64,000 nt of DNA from Owenia fusiformis. Lineage: Eukaryota; Annelida; Polychaeta; Sabellida; Oweniidae. The notes below the pieces were generated by a model, which made no database searches, was not told where the DNA came from, and was given only the letters and a program-made list of their open reading frames with translations. Each line of letters opens with the position of its first letter. The stretch's first letter is position 1. The position numbers and the translations under genes are program-made. The stretch spans positions 26,820,740-26,884,739 of the forward strand of contig CAIIXF020000009.1 in assembly GCA_903813345.2 (NCBI GenBank). The letters are read 5' to 3'. This document shows, in pieces, positions 48,119 to 59,250 of this stretch.

Positions 48119-49135
48119 ATGTCACCAGCACAAGTGGTGACATACTGCATGTACTGTTATAGTCTCTTATCTTTTGCAGTTTTGTGGATGGTGTTTGGTG
48201 GTGGGCATCTGTAACAAATGGCATATGGTGACATTTTGCATGTTAATGCCTTGTTCATTTCTATAAGCTAGTTATCTCAATGAAGGATCATGATGTCCAG
48301 CCCCAATTTTAAATCATTCTTGCAAAAGATGACAAATGCCAAGGGAACATACTTAATGGTGTCATTTTGGGCCTCTATATGTAAAAAAATATTGGTGAAA
48401 ATGTAAACTGAAATAAACACTTTAAAAATGAGGACAAGTGGCTACTTATTTTCTCATCAGACCAGACCTCTAAATCAAAAACGCCAAATTGCTAAAGTGG
48501 GGTTAAAAGGAATAAACTAACCTTTGCTTCAAATAATGGCCAACTCATAGTTGCCATAGAAATCAAATAATTTCATTATCATCTATGAATGTATGGCAAA
48601 AGGAACAATGTACACGAAGACAAGTTTTTTTACCCTGAGAAGGTCATTGAATTTTAAATCTCAAATCTAAAGTCAGAAGTCTTGTAGATGATTTTGAAAA
48701 AATGGTCAATTTGAAGCAAGTTGAAAAAATACCTTTTTGATCTTGAGAAGGTCATTGAAGGTCAAATCTTTTTTAACCTTTTTGACATTTCTTTGACCTT
48801 GGGAAAGTCATTGAAGGTCAAATCTTAAGTCAGATTTGAAATTCTGGTAACTTGCAGATTTTGGAAAAAAAATTGGTCAATTTGAAGCAAGTTGAAAAAA
48901 AACTTTCGACCTTTTTTACCTTTTTGACCTTGAAAAGGTCATTGAAGGTCAGATCTTAAATGTAAAGTCAGATTTGAACTTCTGAAAACTTGTAGATGAT
49001 TTGGAAAAAAGCTGAAGTCAGTCTAAACTGTATTTGTTAAGTTATTTGAAAATTTGTTACTGATGCCACCTGCCACCCGCCTACACAAAAAAACGGAGAC
49101 CATAGCAATATGTCTTCACTTCTTGGTGGTGACAT
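48119..49135. mobile_element. GTCACC-ended DNA element with internal tandem repeats
   Basis: Both ends are inverted copies over about 90 bp, starting ATGTCACCAGC on the left and, inverted, ATGTCACCACC on the right. Between them are three to four diverged units built on GGTCATTGAAGGTCAAATCT (near 48641, 48742, 48803 and 48932). It is non-coding. Partial copies are at 4018, 17812, 32108, 32450 and 51410-51715. Confidence 0.65.
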
Positions 49136-49601
49136 TATAGAACATTCTTTCCTGAGATACACAAATACATCAGAGCTAGCAATTTAATAATTTTCTATTC
49201 AGCATTTTATTTAAGACACAATCTATTCATAATATATTAAATATTATAAATACACAACATCATAACATATAGATTTTAAATGCATATTTAGATTGGATAA
49301 AGACAACAATCGTCTGTTTAATTCTTTTCACAATACAATATAGTCAAGTTACAGGCCTCTGTGACCCCCCCCCTCTACTTGACTAAACACCCTCTAACAC
49401 AGAGGGCTTGCAAGGCCTTGCAGCTAGACTAAATACAATATAACATGTATCTATTTCTGTACATACTGAATTTTAGTGAATATTGTTTATCAAAAAAGAA
49501 ACAAATGTAAAAGGCAATTCCAAGTTTTGAGAAAAGTGTAACACTTGGAAAGCTGACTCTGACGTATCAGTTGCAACAAACATTATCACATTTTGGAACA
49601 T

Positions 49602-50212
49602 TAGGGTGTCAAATAAGTCCCGTCCCCCCTGCTACAGCTAAAACCTTAACAGAAGGTACCTAGTGTGATATACCATTGGAAAGATTATCCACAGTTATGT
49701 TAACTCACCAACTCTCAAGTATTTTGGATGAAATTTACCTATATTTTTATGATGTCTTTTAAAATTAACGTGCCCTCCTTTAAGTAGCTTTTTTGCGTCA
49801 AAATGACAAGGATATGACCTCAGAAATACATCAAAAAGTTAATCTTTTTCACATTCCACTTCTTACAAAAAGGTTTTCACCACTTTCCTTGTGCCTCTAT
49901 TTTCTGCAAATCTAACCCTATCCAGAAATAGGTTAAATTCATCGCCATAAACATATTTAGTCATATTTTGGTCCCGTGACCTTTCTTATACACGATTCTT
50001 AAAATCGTGCAAAATATGCCAAATTGCCATGTTTCTAGGCATATGGTAACCTCAATTGATACAATGTAAAAATTTCTGAGATTGATTGACATGTGTCAGA
50101 TATATGCCAATCAACGTAACTTTGGAAGACCTTTCCAATGATATATCACACTTGGTATCACATGTCTTGGTTTTGGCTGTAGAGGGGGGGACGGGACTTA
50201 TTTGACACCCTG
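49602..50212. mobile_element. mariner-like palindromic element
   Basis: The right end inverted reads CAGGGTGTCAAATAAGTCCC next to TA; the left end has GGGTGTCAAATAAGTCCC after TA, lacking CA. The arms pair for about 130 bp (shared ATACCATTGGAAAG-like stretch). It is non-coding and lies about 170 bp downstream of the TEFM stop. Confidence 0.7.
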
Positions 50213-50383
50213 TAAATGCTACAGACTTGTATATTGTGAAAAATGGATCAAAAGTGAACATGGGTATTTTGAATACAGACTGACAAAGTGACTGGATAGT
50301 GATAAAATCAAGTAAATGCAGTGCAAGATTGAATTCAAATACCTGAATAAACCGGATTATCACATAATTCTTCACATCAGCTA

Positions 50384-50881
50384 TTATAATTTATCATGCA
50401 TTAGCTTTTCAATTGATATACTAGATGGTTTAGTTGACACTCTAGCTTTCTGTAAGGGTGGTATATTGGCCCGCACACCAAGTTTATAAAATGCTACTGC
50501 TTGAAATAAACATCTTGTTAGGAGTTCCTTTCCAATATTGTCATAACTCATATACTGTGTCATAATATCCTTAGGAATTGGTACATTTTCTCGACTGATG
50601 ACATCATCGAGAAGAAGTCTACTACTGACTCTCTCACCACCGAGATTCAAATTGAAATATTTTTGAACCGCATATGATTTTATAGTGTAGACTCGGTTTA
50701 TATCAGAGTTCCATTCTGATTGGTTTCCCTGATGACGCATATTAAGCATTGTAGTGATGATAGCCTGGATGATTGCATTGTTAACCTGGTAGGGTATCTT
50801 CTGTAGGTTTGTATAGCCCTGTGGTATCAGCTCATATGAGTACATGTCAGCCTCAGGCAACATGGATACAACTCGGGATAA
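50384..50881 (-). CDS. TEFM: TEFM last exon
   Basis: 498 nt including the stop, 165 residues. It encodes the rest of the RNase H-like domain and a basic tail. Acceptor TTTTTCAG. Confidence 0.9.
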   Translation of the reverse strand, partial: LSRVVSMLPEADMYSYELIPQGYTNLQKIPYQVNNAIIQAIITTMLNMRHQGNQSEWNSDINRVYTIKSYAVQKYFNLNLGGERVSSRLLLDDVISRENVPIPKDIMTQYMSYDNIGKELLTRCLFQAVAFYKLGVRANIPPLQKARVSTKPSSISIEKLMHDKL

Positions 50882-52386
50882 CTGAAAAATAAAGCCTGTA
50901 CATGGAGCATTTGAATAATCTTTAAATGTGTATTTGCAGCCGATTTGGTAAAAACAAATTGTTTGAAAACAACAGGCAATAGGCAACATGATAGAAAAAT
51001 CTACAGTCAATTTGGTAAAAACAAATTGTTTCAAGTAAAAAACCCTACATGTTGAATGCACCAGTTTCTGCCCCTTTTCCAATACCTGTGTGAAAGAGAG
51101 AGTGGAGGGTGCAATAAAATTACCGTTAATGCAATATTGAAGAATCAAAGTCCTAACCTGTGTCTGATATTCCGCATGGTCATAGCGGGCGCTGTATTGT
51201 TCAAAGAAACTTTCCTGTTCCCACTGTATGACCCTCAGATCAGAATCCATGTGCACCCAGCTTATGTTGTCAAGTCTAATCTCCATGGCAACCAAAGATT
51301 TAATATTCTGAAATAACAAGCAATCGTGTGGTTACTGAGAAATTGAAACCGATTATAAAGAGCAGAGATTCAAATGAACAACTAAAATTTGATGTGTAAA
51401 AGGTCAACATGTGTGCCATAACTTGTAGATGATTTTGAAAAACAAATTGGTCAATTTGAAGCAGGTTGAAAAAAGGCCTTTTTTAACCCTTTTTACCTTG
51501 AAAGGTCATCGGAGGTCAAATCTTAATTCTAGAGTCAGATTTGAACTTCTGAAAACTTATAGATGACTTTGAAAAAAATTAAAGTCATTCTAAACAGTAT
51601 TTGTCGAGTTATTGGAAGTAGTAAGAAATTGTTACAGAAGCCGATCACCATCCGCCGATCGCCGTCACAAAAAATGGAGACCATAACAATGTGTCACTTT
51701 TTGGTGGAGACATAAAAACTAGAGCTTTTTGCTTCTTTAAAAAATAAAAGTCTGTCCTCAAAACAATTCTCTATGTTAATTTTATGTCTCAAGTTGAAAA
51801 AAGATTACTAATAAGTAATATATAATGCTCAACCACTTAACCGCATTAATAGTGTAAAATAAATGAAATCAAAAATTTGTAAAAATCTAGCTTACGAGCT
51901 TAACCTATTCCCTGGTGTCAGTAGTTCTTGAGTAAAATGACATATATGAGAGTAAGCAACTCATGATAGTGGGTATCATAATTTAAAACCAACCTTGCAT
52001 TTTTCAGGTGTAAGGGGAGGATTCACATCTGAGGCACTTGCCCTTTTAGGTACACGTTCAGCTTGTGTATTGTACAACAAGGCATCACACACTTTATAAA
52101 GCTTGATGTTTGTAAATTTGGGCACCTCTGCAAGTGTATATAGTGATTCAAAAGGTCCTCGCACTTTCCTGGCCTGTACGAGACTCACTGCCTTCGGCTT
52201 GCTAAACCATTTCAAGGTTTCAAAGTCTTGGACTTGATATGTATTAATTTTCTCTAAAATTTTGCTTGATTCTTGGGCAGAGTATCGTTCCTCTAACCGT
52301 TCACTCTTTTTGTTGGGAGGTAGCTTTGATGTTGTATTTTGTTCACTGCTGGTGGAAGAACATAATCGGAAGCAAGATGGTGATAC
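50384..52386 (-). CDS. TEFM: TEFM, mitochondrial transcription elongation factor (partial)
   Basis: Three phase-0 exons, 52386-51994, 51307-51158 and 50881-50384, join into 346 residues ending at a stop. The first exon seen carries a helix-hairpin-helix-like region (RGPFESLYTLAEVPKFTNIK, against GPFQNLESLMNVPLFKY in human TEFM). The later exons give a degenerate RNase H-like domain: ISWVHMDSDLRVIQWEQES against IAWAHLDRKLTVLDWQQSD, YAVQKYFNLNLGGERVSS, and LFQAVAFYKLG near the end. TEFM binds the mitochondrial RNA polymerase and DNA and makes elongation processive. There is no Met before 52386, so an upstream exon with the targeting peptide is missing. It is convergent with COX19 and divergent from the BK channel gene. 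Confidence 0.9.
51158..51307 (-). CDS. TEFM: TEFM exon, RNase H-like domain start
   Basis: 150 nt, 50 codons, phase 0 on both sides. It encodes IRLDNISWVHMDSDLRVIQW. Acceptor ATTTCAG, donor GTTAGG. Confidence 0.9.
51410..51715. repeat. GTCACC-family fragment in a TEFM intron
   Basis: It has the GGTCATCGGAGGTCAAATCT unit and the right end (TTGGTGGAGACAT) of the 48119-49135 family but no left end. Confidence 0.6.
51994..52386 (-). CDS. TEFM: TEFM exon with helix-hairpin-helix region
   Basis: 393 nt, 131 codons, acceptor GATTTTAG, donor GTTGGT. The N-terminal part (SCFRLCSSTSSEQNTT) looks like the end of a mitochondrial presequence and linker; the HhH region follows. Confidence 0.88.
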
Positions 52387-53026
52387 CTAAAATCAAAAAA
52401 AAAAATTGAATTAGCAATTTTTTGTCAACTAATCATTCTACAATTGAAGGATTAGTTACTCAAAAAGGAAAAATGCACAAAAATTTGAACCACAAAAATG
52501 GAACTTGTGCAGATTGCCTCTACTCTGATAATGGAAAATTGAAAAACATTTATTTCTATCAGAGTTTGGGCTTATGCTCCATGATCACAAAAATAAAGCA
52601 TACAGAGCGTGAATGTTTACTAGCTTCTCGTAGGTAAGGACATGACAGTCTCATTCTTTATCTGAGTCTTATTTGTTTAATAAGAGTCTATACCAATGCA
52701 GTCAGACTGGGAAAAAAGTAATAAAGTCATCTTCTACATTTCTAGCACCTTTCATCTCAGTCTCAAGAAGTCTTAGTTCTGTCATATATGAATGGTAACC
52801 AAAATCATAACTTCACATCAAGATAAAGAAAGGGAGATCCTATCTGTTGCAAGACTTATGCCTGGCACAACCGTCACCATGTTACAAAGTGTTTTTGAGT
52901 TTCGCAAGGATCTCTGCCATGACAGTAGTCGTTTTTTATCGTGATAGCCTGATATAACCGTGACAGTTCTATATTATATTGCATGGCCTGTCATGACCGT
53001 GGTAATGTTAAAGCATGATATATATA

Positions 53027-54143
53027 CAGGGTGGGCCAAAAAAAACCAATACCCAACTTCAAATCATGATAAAAATAGTTACATTCAATATGGTACATTG
53101 ACTTACATATCATTTTAAAGGTTATACAATTGCAAACAATTTGGTATATAACACTATGTCATGAAATCAATAGTAAAGTTTTATTATACTTATTTGGGAG
53201 GCCGGGTTGCTATTTAAGGTCTCCAGATTTAAGGGAGAAAATAGTAAATCTGCGGAATTATGTTAATTTTTTATTTATAGAATATCATTCTTTTGTTAGG
53301 TGAATACATGCCTGGATATTGATATTTGCATTATTGTGTGACTAAATTTATTGTTTATGAATTTCAGTGTTGTTTAATAACATTTTACACTTTCTTTATT
53401 TAAACAATTTTAACAATTGCTCAATATACCCCCACCCCTCCCCTCTGCATCAACAATAAGCATCAAGTGGTAGCGCAATCTATCAATAGCCTTATTGAGA
53501 GATTTCTGTTACAATTCATCTCAGCACTTTAGGATTCTGTTTCAGCTCATCAATGCTGTTTATTGGATGCTTTTGATTGTACCATTTCCTTGAGATGGCT
53601 CCATGTATGATAATCAAACACATTAGCATCGGGGCTAGCAGTTGGGTGGCCAAGCTTCGAGATCAATCAAATTGACACCTTGTTTGCAAAGAAATGCCAA
53701 TGTCTCCTTTGATCTATGGTACGAGGCAATGTCTTGTTGGAAAATAAAATCACGTATACGTTTAATGTCTTTAAATAGACCCCCTTTGAGTACTTGTTGA
53801 TAATAAACAACACTAAAATTCATAAACAATAAGTTTAGTCACACAATATGCAAATATACAAGCATGTATTCACCTAACAAAATGATATTCTATAAATAAA
53901 AAATGAACATTATTCCGCATATTGACTATTTTCTCCCTAAAATCTGGATACCTTAAATAGCAACCTGGCTTCCCAAATAAGTATAATAAAACTTTACTAT
54001 TGATTTCATGACATAGTGTTATATACCAAATTGTTTGAAATTGTATAACCTTTAAAATGATATGTAAGTCAATGTACCATATTGAATGTAACTATTTTTA
54101 TCATGATTTGAACTTGGGTATTGGTTTTTTTTGGCCCACCCTG
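53027..54143. mobile_element. mariner-like element with long TIRs
   Basis: 1117 bp, flanked by TA, with ends CAGGGTGGGCCAAAAAAAAC. The terminal inverted repeats are about 345 bp and very similar, unusually long for this superfamily. A short transposase remnant lies between and partly inside the right arm. Confidence 0.85.
53535..53829 (-). pseudogene. Tc1/mariner transposase remnant
   Basis: The minus frame reads FIFQQDIASYHRSKETLAFL and then WPPNC. These correspond to the catalytic second-aspartate block (QQD-A--H) and the WPPNSPDLNP block of Tc1/mariner transposases. After WPPNC a one-base frameshift is needed to continue with SPDANVFDYHTWSHLKEMV, which places the third catalytic acidic residue (D). 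The N-terminal half is absent. Confidence 0.8.
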
Positions 54144-54306
54144 TATATTGCCACAGTCATATAAGGCTTTAACATTACCACGGTCATGACAGGCCTTGCA
54201 ATAGCATTGCCACGGTCATATCAGGCTTTAACATTACCACGGTCATGACAGGCTTTGCAATATAATATAGCATTGTAAGGGTTATGCCAGGCTTTCACGA
54301 TAACAA

Positions 54307-54763
54307 TAGTGTTGTTGCGATGTGCCATAATCATACATCGATGCATCGGCAATTTTCAGTAGTAAACATCGATGTACATCGAGAAAAAGTCTGAGAAAAG
54401 TGCACTGAAATACCGAACGCAAATGCACTGAAATACCGAACAGAACAAATTAATAAGAGTACGCTGGTACATCCGGGAACTTCTAGTAACGGTGAAATAA
54501 AAGTGAAGTAATTTTTTTAGATTAATGGTTCATTTCGACTAGCTAAAACAGTTTTAAAGCGAAAGAATATCAGAAAACATTGGAAAATGAAATAAAACAT
54601 GAGAAAGGTAAGCGATTTGCGTCAAAATAAGATATGAAAGGATGATTTTTAGCAAATTATTTTTTTTTAAAAACAGTGATGTTTTGTTTCAGACATCGAT
54701 GCATCGCCAGAATCAGCTTTGGCGATGTATATCGCGATGTATCCATTAATCGCGACAACACTA
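54307..54763. mobile_element. hAT-like MITE (8-bp duplication GATAACAA)
   Basis: 457 bp; ends TAGTGTTGTTGCGAT and, inverted, TAGTGTTGTCGCGAT. GATAACAA flanks both ends (54299-54306 and 54764-54771). Many CATCGATG palindromes lie just inside the ends. It is inserted in the right arm of the 52842-54866 foldback. Confidence 0.85.
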
Positions 54764-55221
54764 GATAACAATACCACTGTCATGGCAGGATCGTTGCGAA
54801 ACTTCAAAACGCTTAATAACATGGTGACGGTTGTGCCAAGCATAAGTCTTGCAATAGATAGCATGTGAAGAAAGGTGTATGGAATATGTTTACATCAATA
54901 AAACATCACATCGAAGTGGAGTATTTGGAAACTAGCCGGTGAAAATTCGAATAATCGAAGCTGGTAAGCAAGAGAGGTAATTATGTCCGTCATCTCCATA
55001 GATCCCGGCCAGATTCTTTTGTAGTAGAATCAGTAGCTCAATAATATTTCCTCAAGATGAGACACCTCAGAAAATTTCAAATTTTAAAATGACGATTCTG
55101 GAGCCATTTCTGAAAAATATGAGACAAATCATACCTCATTCGAAGGGTCTTGTTATTCTTTACCTTTTTTATCACCAATGGCCGTTATTCAAGCAATACT
55201 GCGTTGATAAGAGGCCAAAAC

Positions 55222-55348
55222 AGTGATATTTTATCGCCGGACTCTTGTCTGTCCAAATCTGAATGTTGCTCCCGTGGTTCCAGAAATGTGACGTCATCAT
55301 TACAATGATATTTGGACACACAAGAGTCCGGATTTCGTGAAAAATATT
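55222..55348. repeat. short inverted repeat around CCGGACTCTTGT
   Basis: The arm with CCGGACTCTTGTCTGTCCAA pairs with TTGGACACACAAGAGTCCGG about 50 bp on. The loop holds TGACGTCA, a CRE-like site. It lies in the TEFM upstream region. Confidence 0.6.
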
Positions 55349-55530
55349 CGCCGTATTGAAAGTCAAATAACTGCATCCATAGGTTATTTACTCGAACCAA
55401 ACAAGTAGAAATAGAAAGATGAAGATCTCAGCTATAAAATAAGTGCAAAATCTGTCACGGGGAAACAGGTACCATTTTGTATAAGGAACGTTTTGAAAGG
55501 TGGTCACTTTTTTTCGAAATTTTCCAATTT

Positions 55531-55657
55531 ACTACTTTTTGCAAGGCCTGACTTCGTCGCTAACATGCTAAATATAAGAGTTAGCTGACGTTTGGGAGTC
55601 TGACTTACCTTCTAAAGGTTAGAACCCGAATCTTAATGAAACCATATCACCTTTGTT
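55531..55657. repeat. 127-bp inverted repeat, left arm
   Basis: It is the exact reverse complement of 56231-56357, base for base as read. It contains AGAAGGTAAGTCAGAC on the minus strand, a good splice-donor sequence. Confidence 0.9.
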
Positions 55658-56158
55658 GTGTCGATGATGATGCATAAACATAGCATTTGATAGAAATTAG
55701 TGTAAATGCTTTTCCGACTTTTTCATTTTTCATCAATGTTGACTTTTGGGAAGGCGTTGTAGTTATCACGAAATAACGCATTGACCCTTGAACTTTACTT
55801 TGTTGACGTGTCAACCAAGCATGTCTGGTGTGAAAATTAAAAGAATATTAAGCAATGTTCTACATCCGCCAAGCTAAGTGAAGTAGCCAATATAAAATTA
55901 CCAGTTTCGAGTGAAGTACGCAACGAACGAAACTGCGTGATCTACAGTCCCACTATTTGTCTGAACGAAATGCTACGTAGAAATATGAGCCGTCTGCTGT
56001 ATTAGTCGATTAATAGAGTAAGACCTGTTGGTGATGCTTTATAATTTAGACCAAAACATTGAAGAACATACGAACCTGTAAATCGTGAAAACAACGAACA
56101 AATATTCGGTTTTCATATATGTTCGGTAATTTTTCGTATTGAAACTTCCGGAACTTAC

Positions 56159-56221
56159 AAGGAAATCATTCATTTTCTCGGTCCATGATTTACCTCTTGG
56201 ATGTTGTGGCAAATGCTCCAT
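56159..56221 (-). CDS. candidate upstream exon (possibly TEFM), weak
   Basis: A minus-strand ATG in the strong context CAACCATGG opens 21 codons (MEHLPQHPRGKSW and onward) that end at donor GTAAGT in phase 0, as the TEFM exon at 52386 requires. The peptide does not look like a mitochondrial presequence, so it may be unrelated or chance. Confidence 0.2.
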
Positions 56222-56230
56222 GGTTGACGG

Positions 56231-56357
56231 AACAAAGGTGATATGGTTTCATTAAGATTCGGGTTCTAACCTTTAGAAGGTAAGTCAGACTCCCAAACGT
56301 CAGCTAACTCTTATATTTAGCATGTTAGCGACGAAGTCAGGCCTTGCAAAAAGTAGT
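56231..56357. repeat. 127-bp inverted repeat, right arm
   Basis: Exact reverse complement of 55531-55657. Here the donor-like AGAAGGTAAGT reads on the plus strand, toward the BK channel gene. The 573-bp spacer between the arms is not palindromic. Confidence 0.9.
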
Positions 56358-57065
56358 AGTGTCGTATCTTCTGTATTATTCTTTGAGCCTATGATCCTAC
56401 TACAAAACGATCTGGCCAATATCTGTGGTCATCTCTAAAGCTCTGGGGTTTTCCCTCCTCTTGGCCCTGGGTGTAAAGCCTCAAATTTTCTTTGATTCAA
56501 AGTTTGAATAAAAAAATGAAAATCCACAGAACATTCAACATGGAAATTTGCGAAAAATAACAAATATTTACCATAAGTCCATTGTTAGATCGAACTAAAA
56601 ATAATCCTTGAAGTAATCGTATGTTTCTTAACATGTTGAGGAGATCAGCATCTACCGAATATCAACAAAAATTAATCACAAAATCGAAAATAACTTCCAA
56701 GTTTTTCTGCCGGAAGTGAAATACAATAATTTGACAAGAATTAAACTACTCTATTATTTTAATTTTGTGTTTCAATGCTTTCTTATTTTTATTTTCTCGA
56801 ATAAAAGCCCTTCAGTTATATCAATTGCTATCTAAAATGATGATATTATATAATTTTACTCTTTAGTACAAATCAATAATCTAGAGTGAAAATGTTTCGT
56901 CATGGTTTCAAGGCGCCATCTAAAAACAAATCAAACTTTGCAGAGGTGAGCAGATTTCTCCACAAATAAGAGAAAACATAGAAGAAACCTGTGTACAGTG
57001 GGTGCCAAAATGCATCGGAATATATATTTTAAAGGATAATTCTAAGTATAATATAATTGATCACT

Positions 57066-57380
57066 ATGGCTACGACTGCAATGTTTGTAGATCCTGATGC
57101 CAATTTGACTGACACACAAAAATGTATGAAAACCAGAGAATGGTGGGTTTTCCTTGGCTCAAGTCTCATAACTTTTGCCGCATGGGTAATTGTTGTTTTG
57201 ATTTGGCGTGTCATTGCTTATCTATGCTGTCAAAAGAAATCAAAAAAAGTCATCAAGCAAGGAAGCCCTCAAAAGGGTGCTTTCTTGAAAACTGCCGATC
57301 CAGAAATAGGATGGATGACGGAAGCAAAAGATTGGGCTGGAGAGTTGATATCTGGACAAACAACAACAGGAAGAATATTG
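57066..57380 (+). CDS. KCNMA1: BK (slowpoke, KCNMA1-type) potassium channel, first coding exon
   Basis: 105 codons from ATG to donor GTGAGT, phase 0. After a short extracellular N-terminus (MATTAMFVDPDANLTD) comes the S0 helix unique to BK channels (WWVFLGSSLITFAAW to WRVIAYL, residues about 26-53). The CC pair at 54-55 is placed like the palmitoylated cysteines of the human S0-S1 loop. The exon then has EIGWMTEAKDWAGELISGQ and TTTGRIL, leading into S1. BK channels open on voltage and internal calcium. The next exon (S1 onward) is not found before the right edge, so the first intron exceeds 6.6 kb. Confidence 0.93.
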
Positions 57381-59141
57381 GTGAGTTTTTAAAAAATTTA
57401 TTGATTTCATCTTACGAGATTTCACACATTCTCCTACTTATTTGACAGAGTCGGGCATGTTTTATGTTGTTAGGGACACGGGGGGGGGGAAGAATCAGAG
57501 ACTCGTCAAGTAGATGGAGCAATCAATTCCATGGGACACGGGGGGAATCAGAGACTCGTCAAGCAGATGCAGCAATCAATTCTATAGGCGGAAGTTTTTG
57601 ATGTCTATTACGTGGTGGAAGCAGATTTAAATTGAACCAATGATATTTATTTGATTTGGCAGCTTATCAAGATATCCCTAGATAATTTATAATTAAAGTC
57701 TAATAGCCAAAGAGAAAATTGGTTATGAATAGAGCAATCAAATAAGTGTAGCTAAATCCTCACATCTAATGCTGAATCACATTATGTTCAGGAAAGCTTA
57801 TACCATCCAAGGCCAAAAATAAATTGCTAACATAGATGAAGAGGTACATACATGTAGCTATATTTATATTTACAAGGTAGATGCTAAGTATACATGATGA
57901 AGACCTTCTAGCAAAAGTATAGGTTATATAACAAATAAGCTTCAAAGTAAAGGTATAAGAGGAAAACATTTGCTCAGTAATTATATTAAGACTAAATACC
58001 CTCTCTCCATTCCCCCATTCCTACAAGTTAAAGTAGAGAAACAATCAAACAGATTACAGTAGTAAGGTTCAAATCAGAGACTTGATACGAAAGTAGCTCA
58101 CATTAAAATTAATTAATTGATGAAAATTAAAGCTACTATTTTAATTGTTTGTAATTAATGAGGACTCAGCGTTTAATCACAAGTCCTGTAAAATCATATG
58201 TTAACCTTAGAGGCTAGTGTGGCAGCCAATATGATATCAGGGTAAAGGGTGTCTTTCTGTCTGTCAGTTGTTTGCATGATAATAATAACTATATTCAGTA
58301 TTGTTGAATAAGATAAGTAATTAATAATTCAACATGTAGCGTGTATCATTAAATGCACCTAGATGAGATTTTGAAAATTAGGAACATCTCACCCATCCAA
58401 ACAAATAGTTCTCTGAAGAAATACAACCATCTTTTTTGCTTTGCATTTGCACCATAGAAATAATTTAATTTGAGATTTGGAGTGTAAGTAAACAACTATA
58501 ACATTTTTACAACATGTCACAACATGCGAGTATATTATGGACCCTCAAAAAAATAAAATTAAGGTCGAGAATGTAGAAAGCACTTAAAGACAATAAACTT
58601 TTAATGTGATAATTGAAAAAGTTGTGAAATACTCCCATGTCTTAATGTTGACTTAGAATCAAGTATTTATCAAATTTTATTCAATCAAAAAAATTATTTA
58701 CTGAAAATTTATATATAGCAATAGCAATTAATGTTGCCGTTTTTGTATTTATCAAGTTACAATATTGGGACACAGAGTCGACTCTTCACAATGTTTTAAT
58801 ATTTGATGAAGATGTTGAATGTCAAAGGCACTAAGTTTCATTTTCTAAGCCTCATCTTAGAGATCTCTAGAGAAGTTCATCTGGTAAGAGCTGTCAGTAA
58901 AAGATGATCCTGTGTCTTGAGACTGAATTTAACCATGGGCTTTCAAGAGAATTTCCTATAGGCCTATGTACCAGTAGTACAGCATCACATTTTTATGTTG
59001 TTATTGTTTCAATGTGTCGAATGATAATTCTTTATTAAATTATTACACAAATTTCTAGAAAAAACTTTTTATCCCAGCCTCAAGTACTCCCCAATAGTTC
59101 GATTTTGTTTCCTTAAAAGAGAGCTTCATCTCCCACCAATA

Positions 59142-59250
59142 GTCTTGTCTCAAAACTATACACCTCTCCCCCTTTGTACTCTACTTTTCATACAAAACAA
59201 GAGAAGGTGAAGTAAACAGGGGAGGGGGATACACAGTCTTGATACAAGAC
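59142..59250. repeat. hairpin repeat (GTCTTGTCTCAA)
   Basis: The left arm GTCTTGTCTCAAAACTATAC pairs imperfectly with the right arm ending CACAGTCTTGATACAAGAC. A partial relative is at about 59510-59555 (CTTGCCTCAAGACTAG). Confidence 0.5.

Larger units (their letters stand above)
52842..54866. mobile_element. composite foldback element with nested insertions
   Basis: The left arm from about 52842 and the right arm ending about 54866 are inverted copies, sharing GCAAGACTTATGC and GGCACAACCGTCACCATGTT. The arms contain diverged repeats of a unit based on CATGACCGTGGTAATG. A mariner element occupies the centre and a hAT-like MITE the right arm. Exact outer ends are not resolved. Confidence 0.65.
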
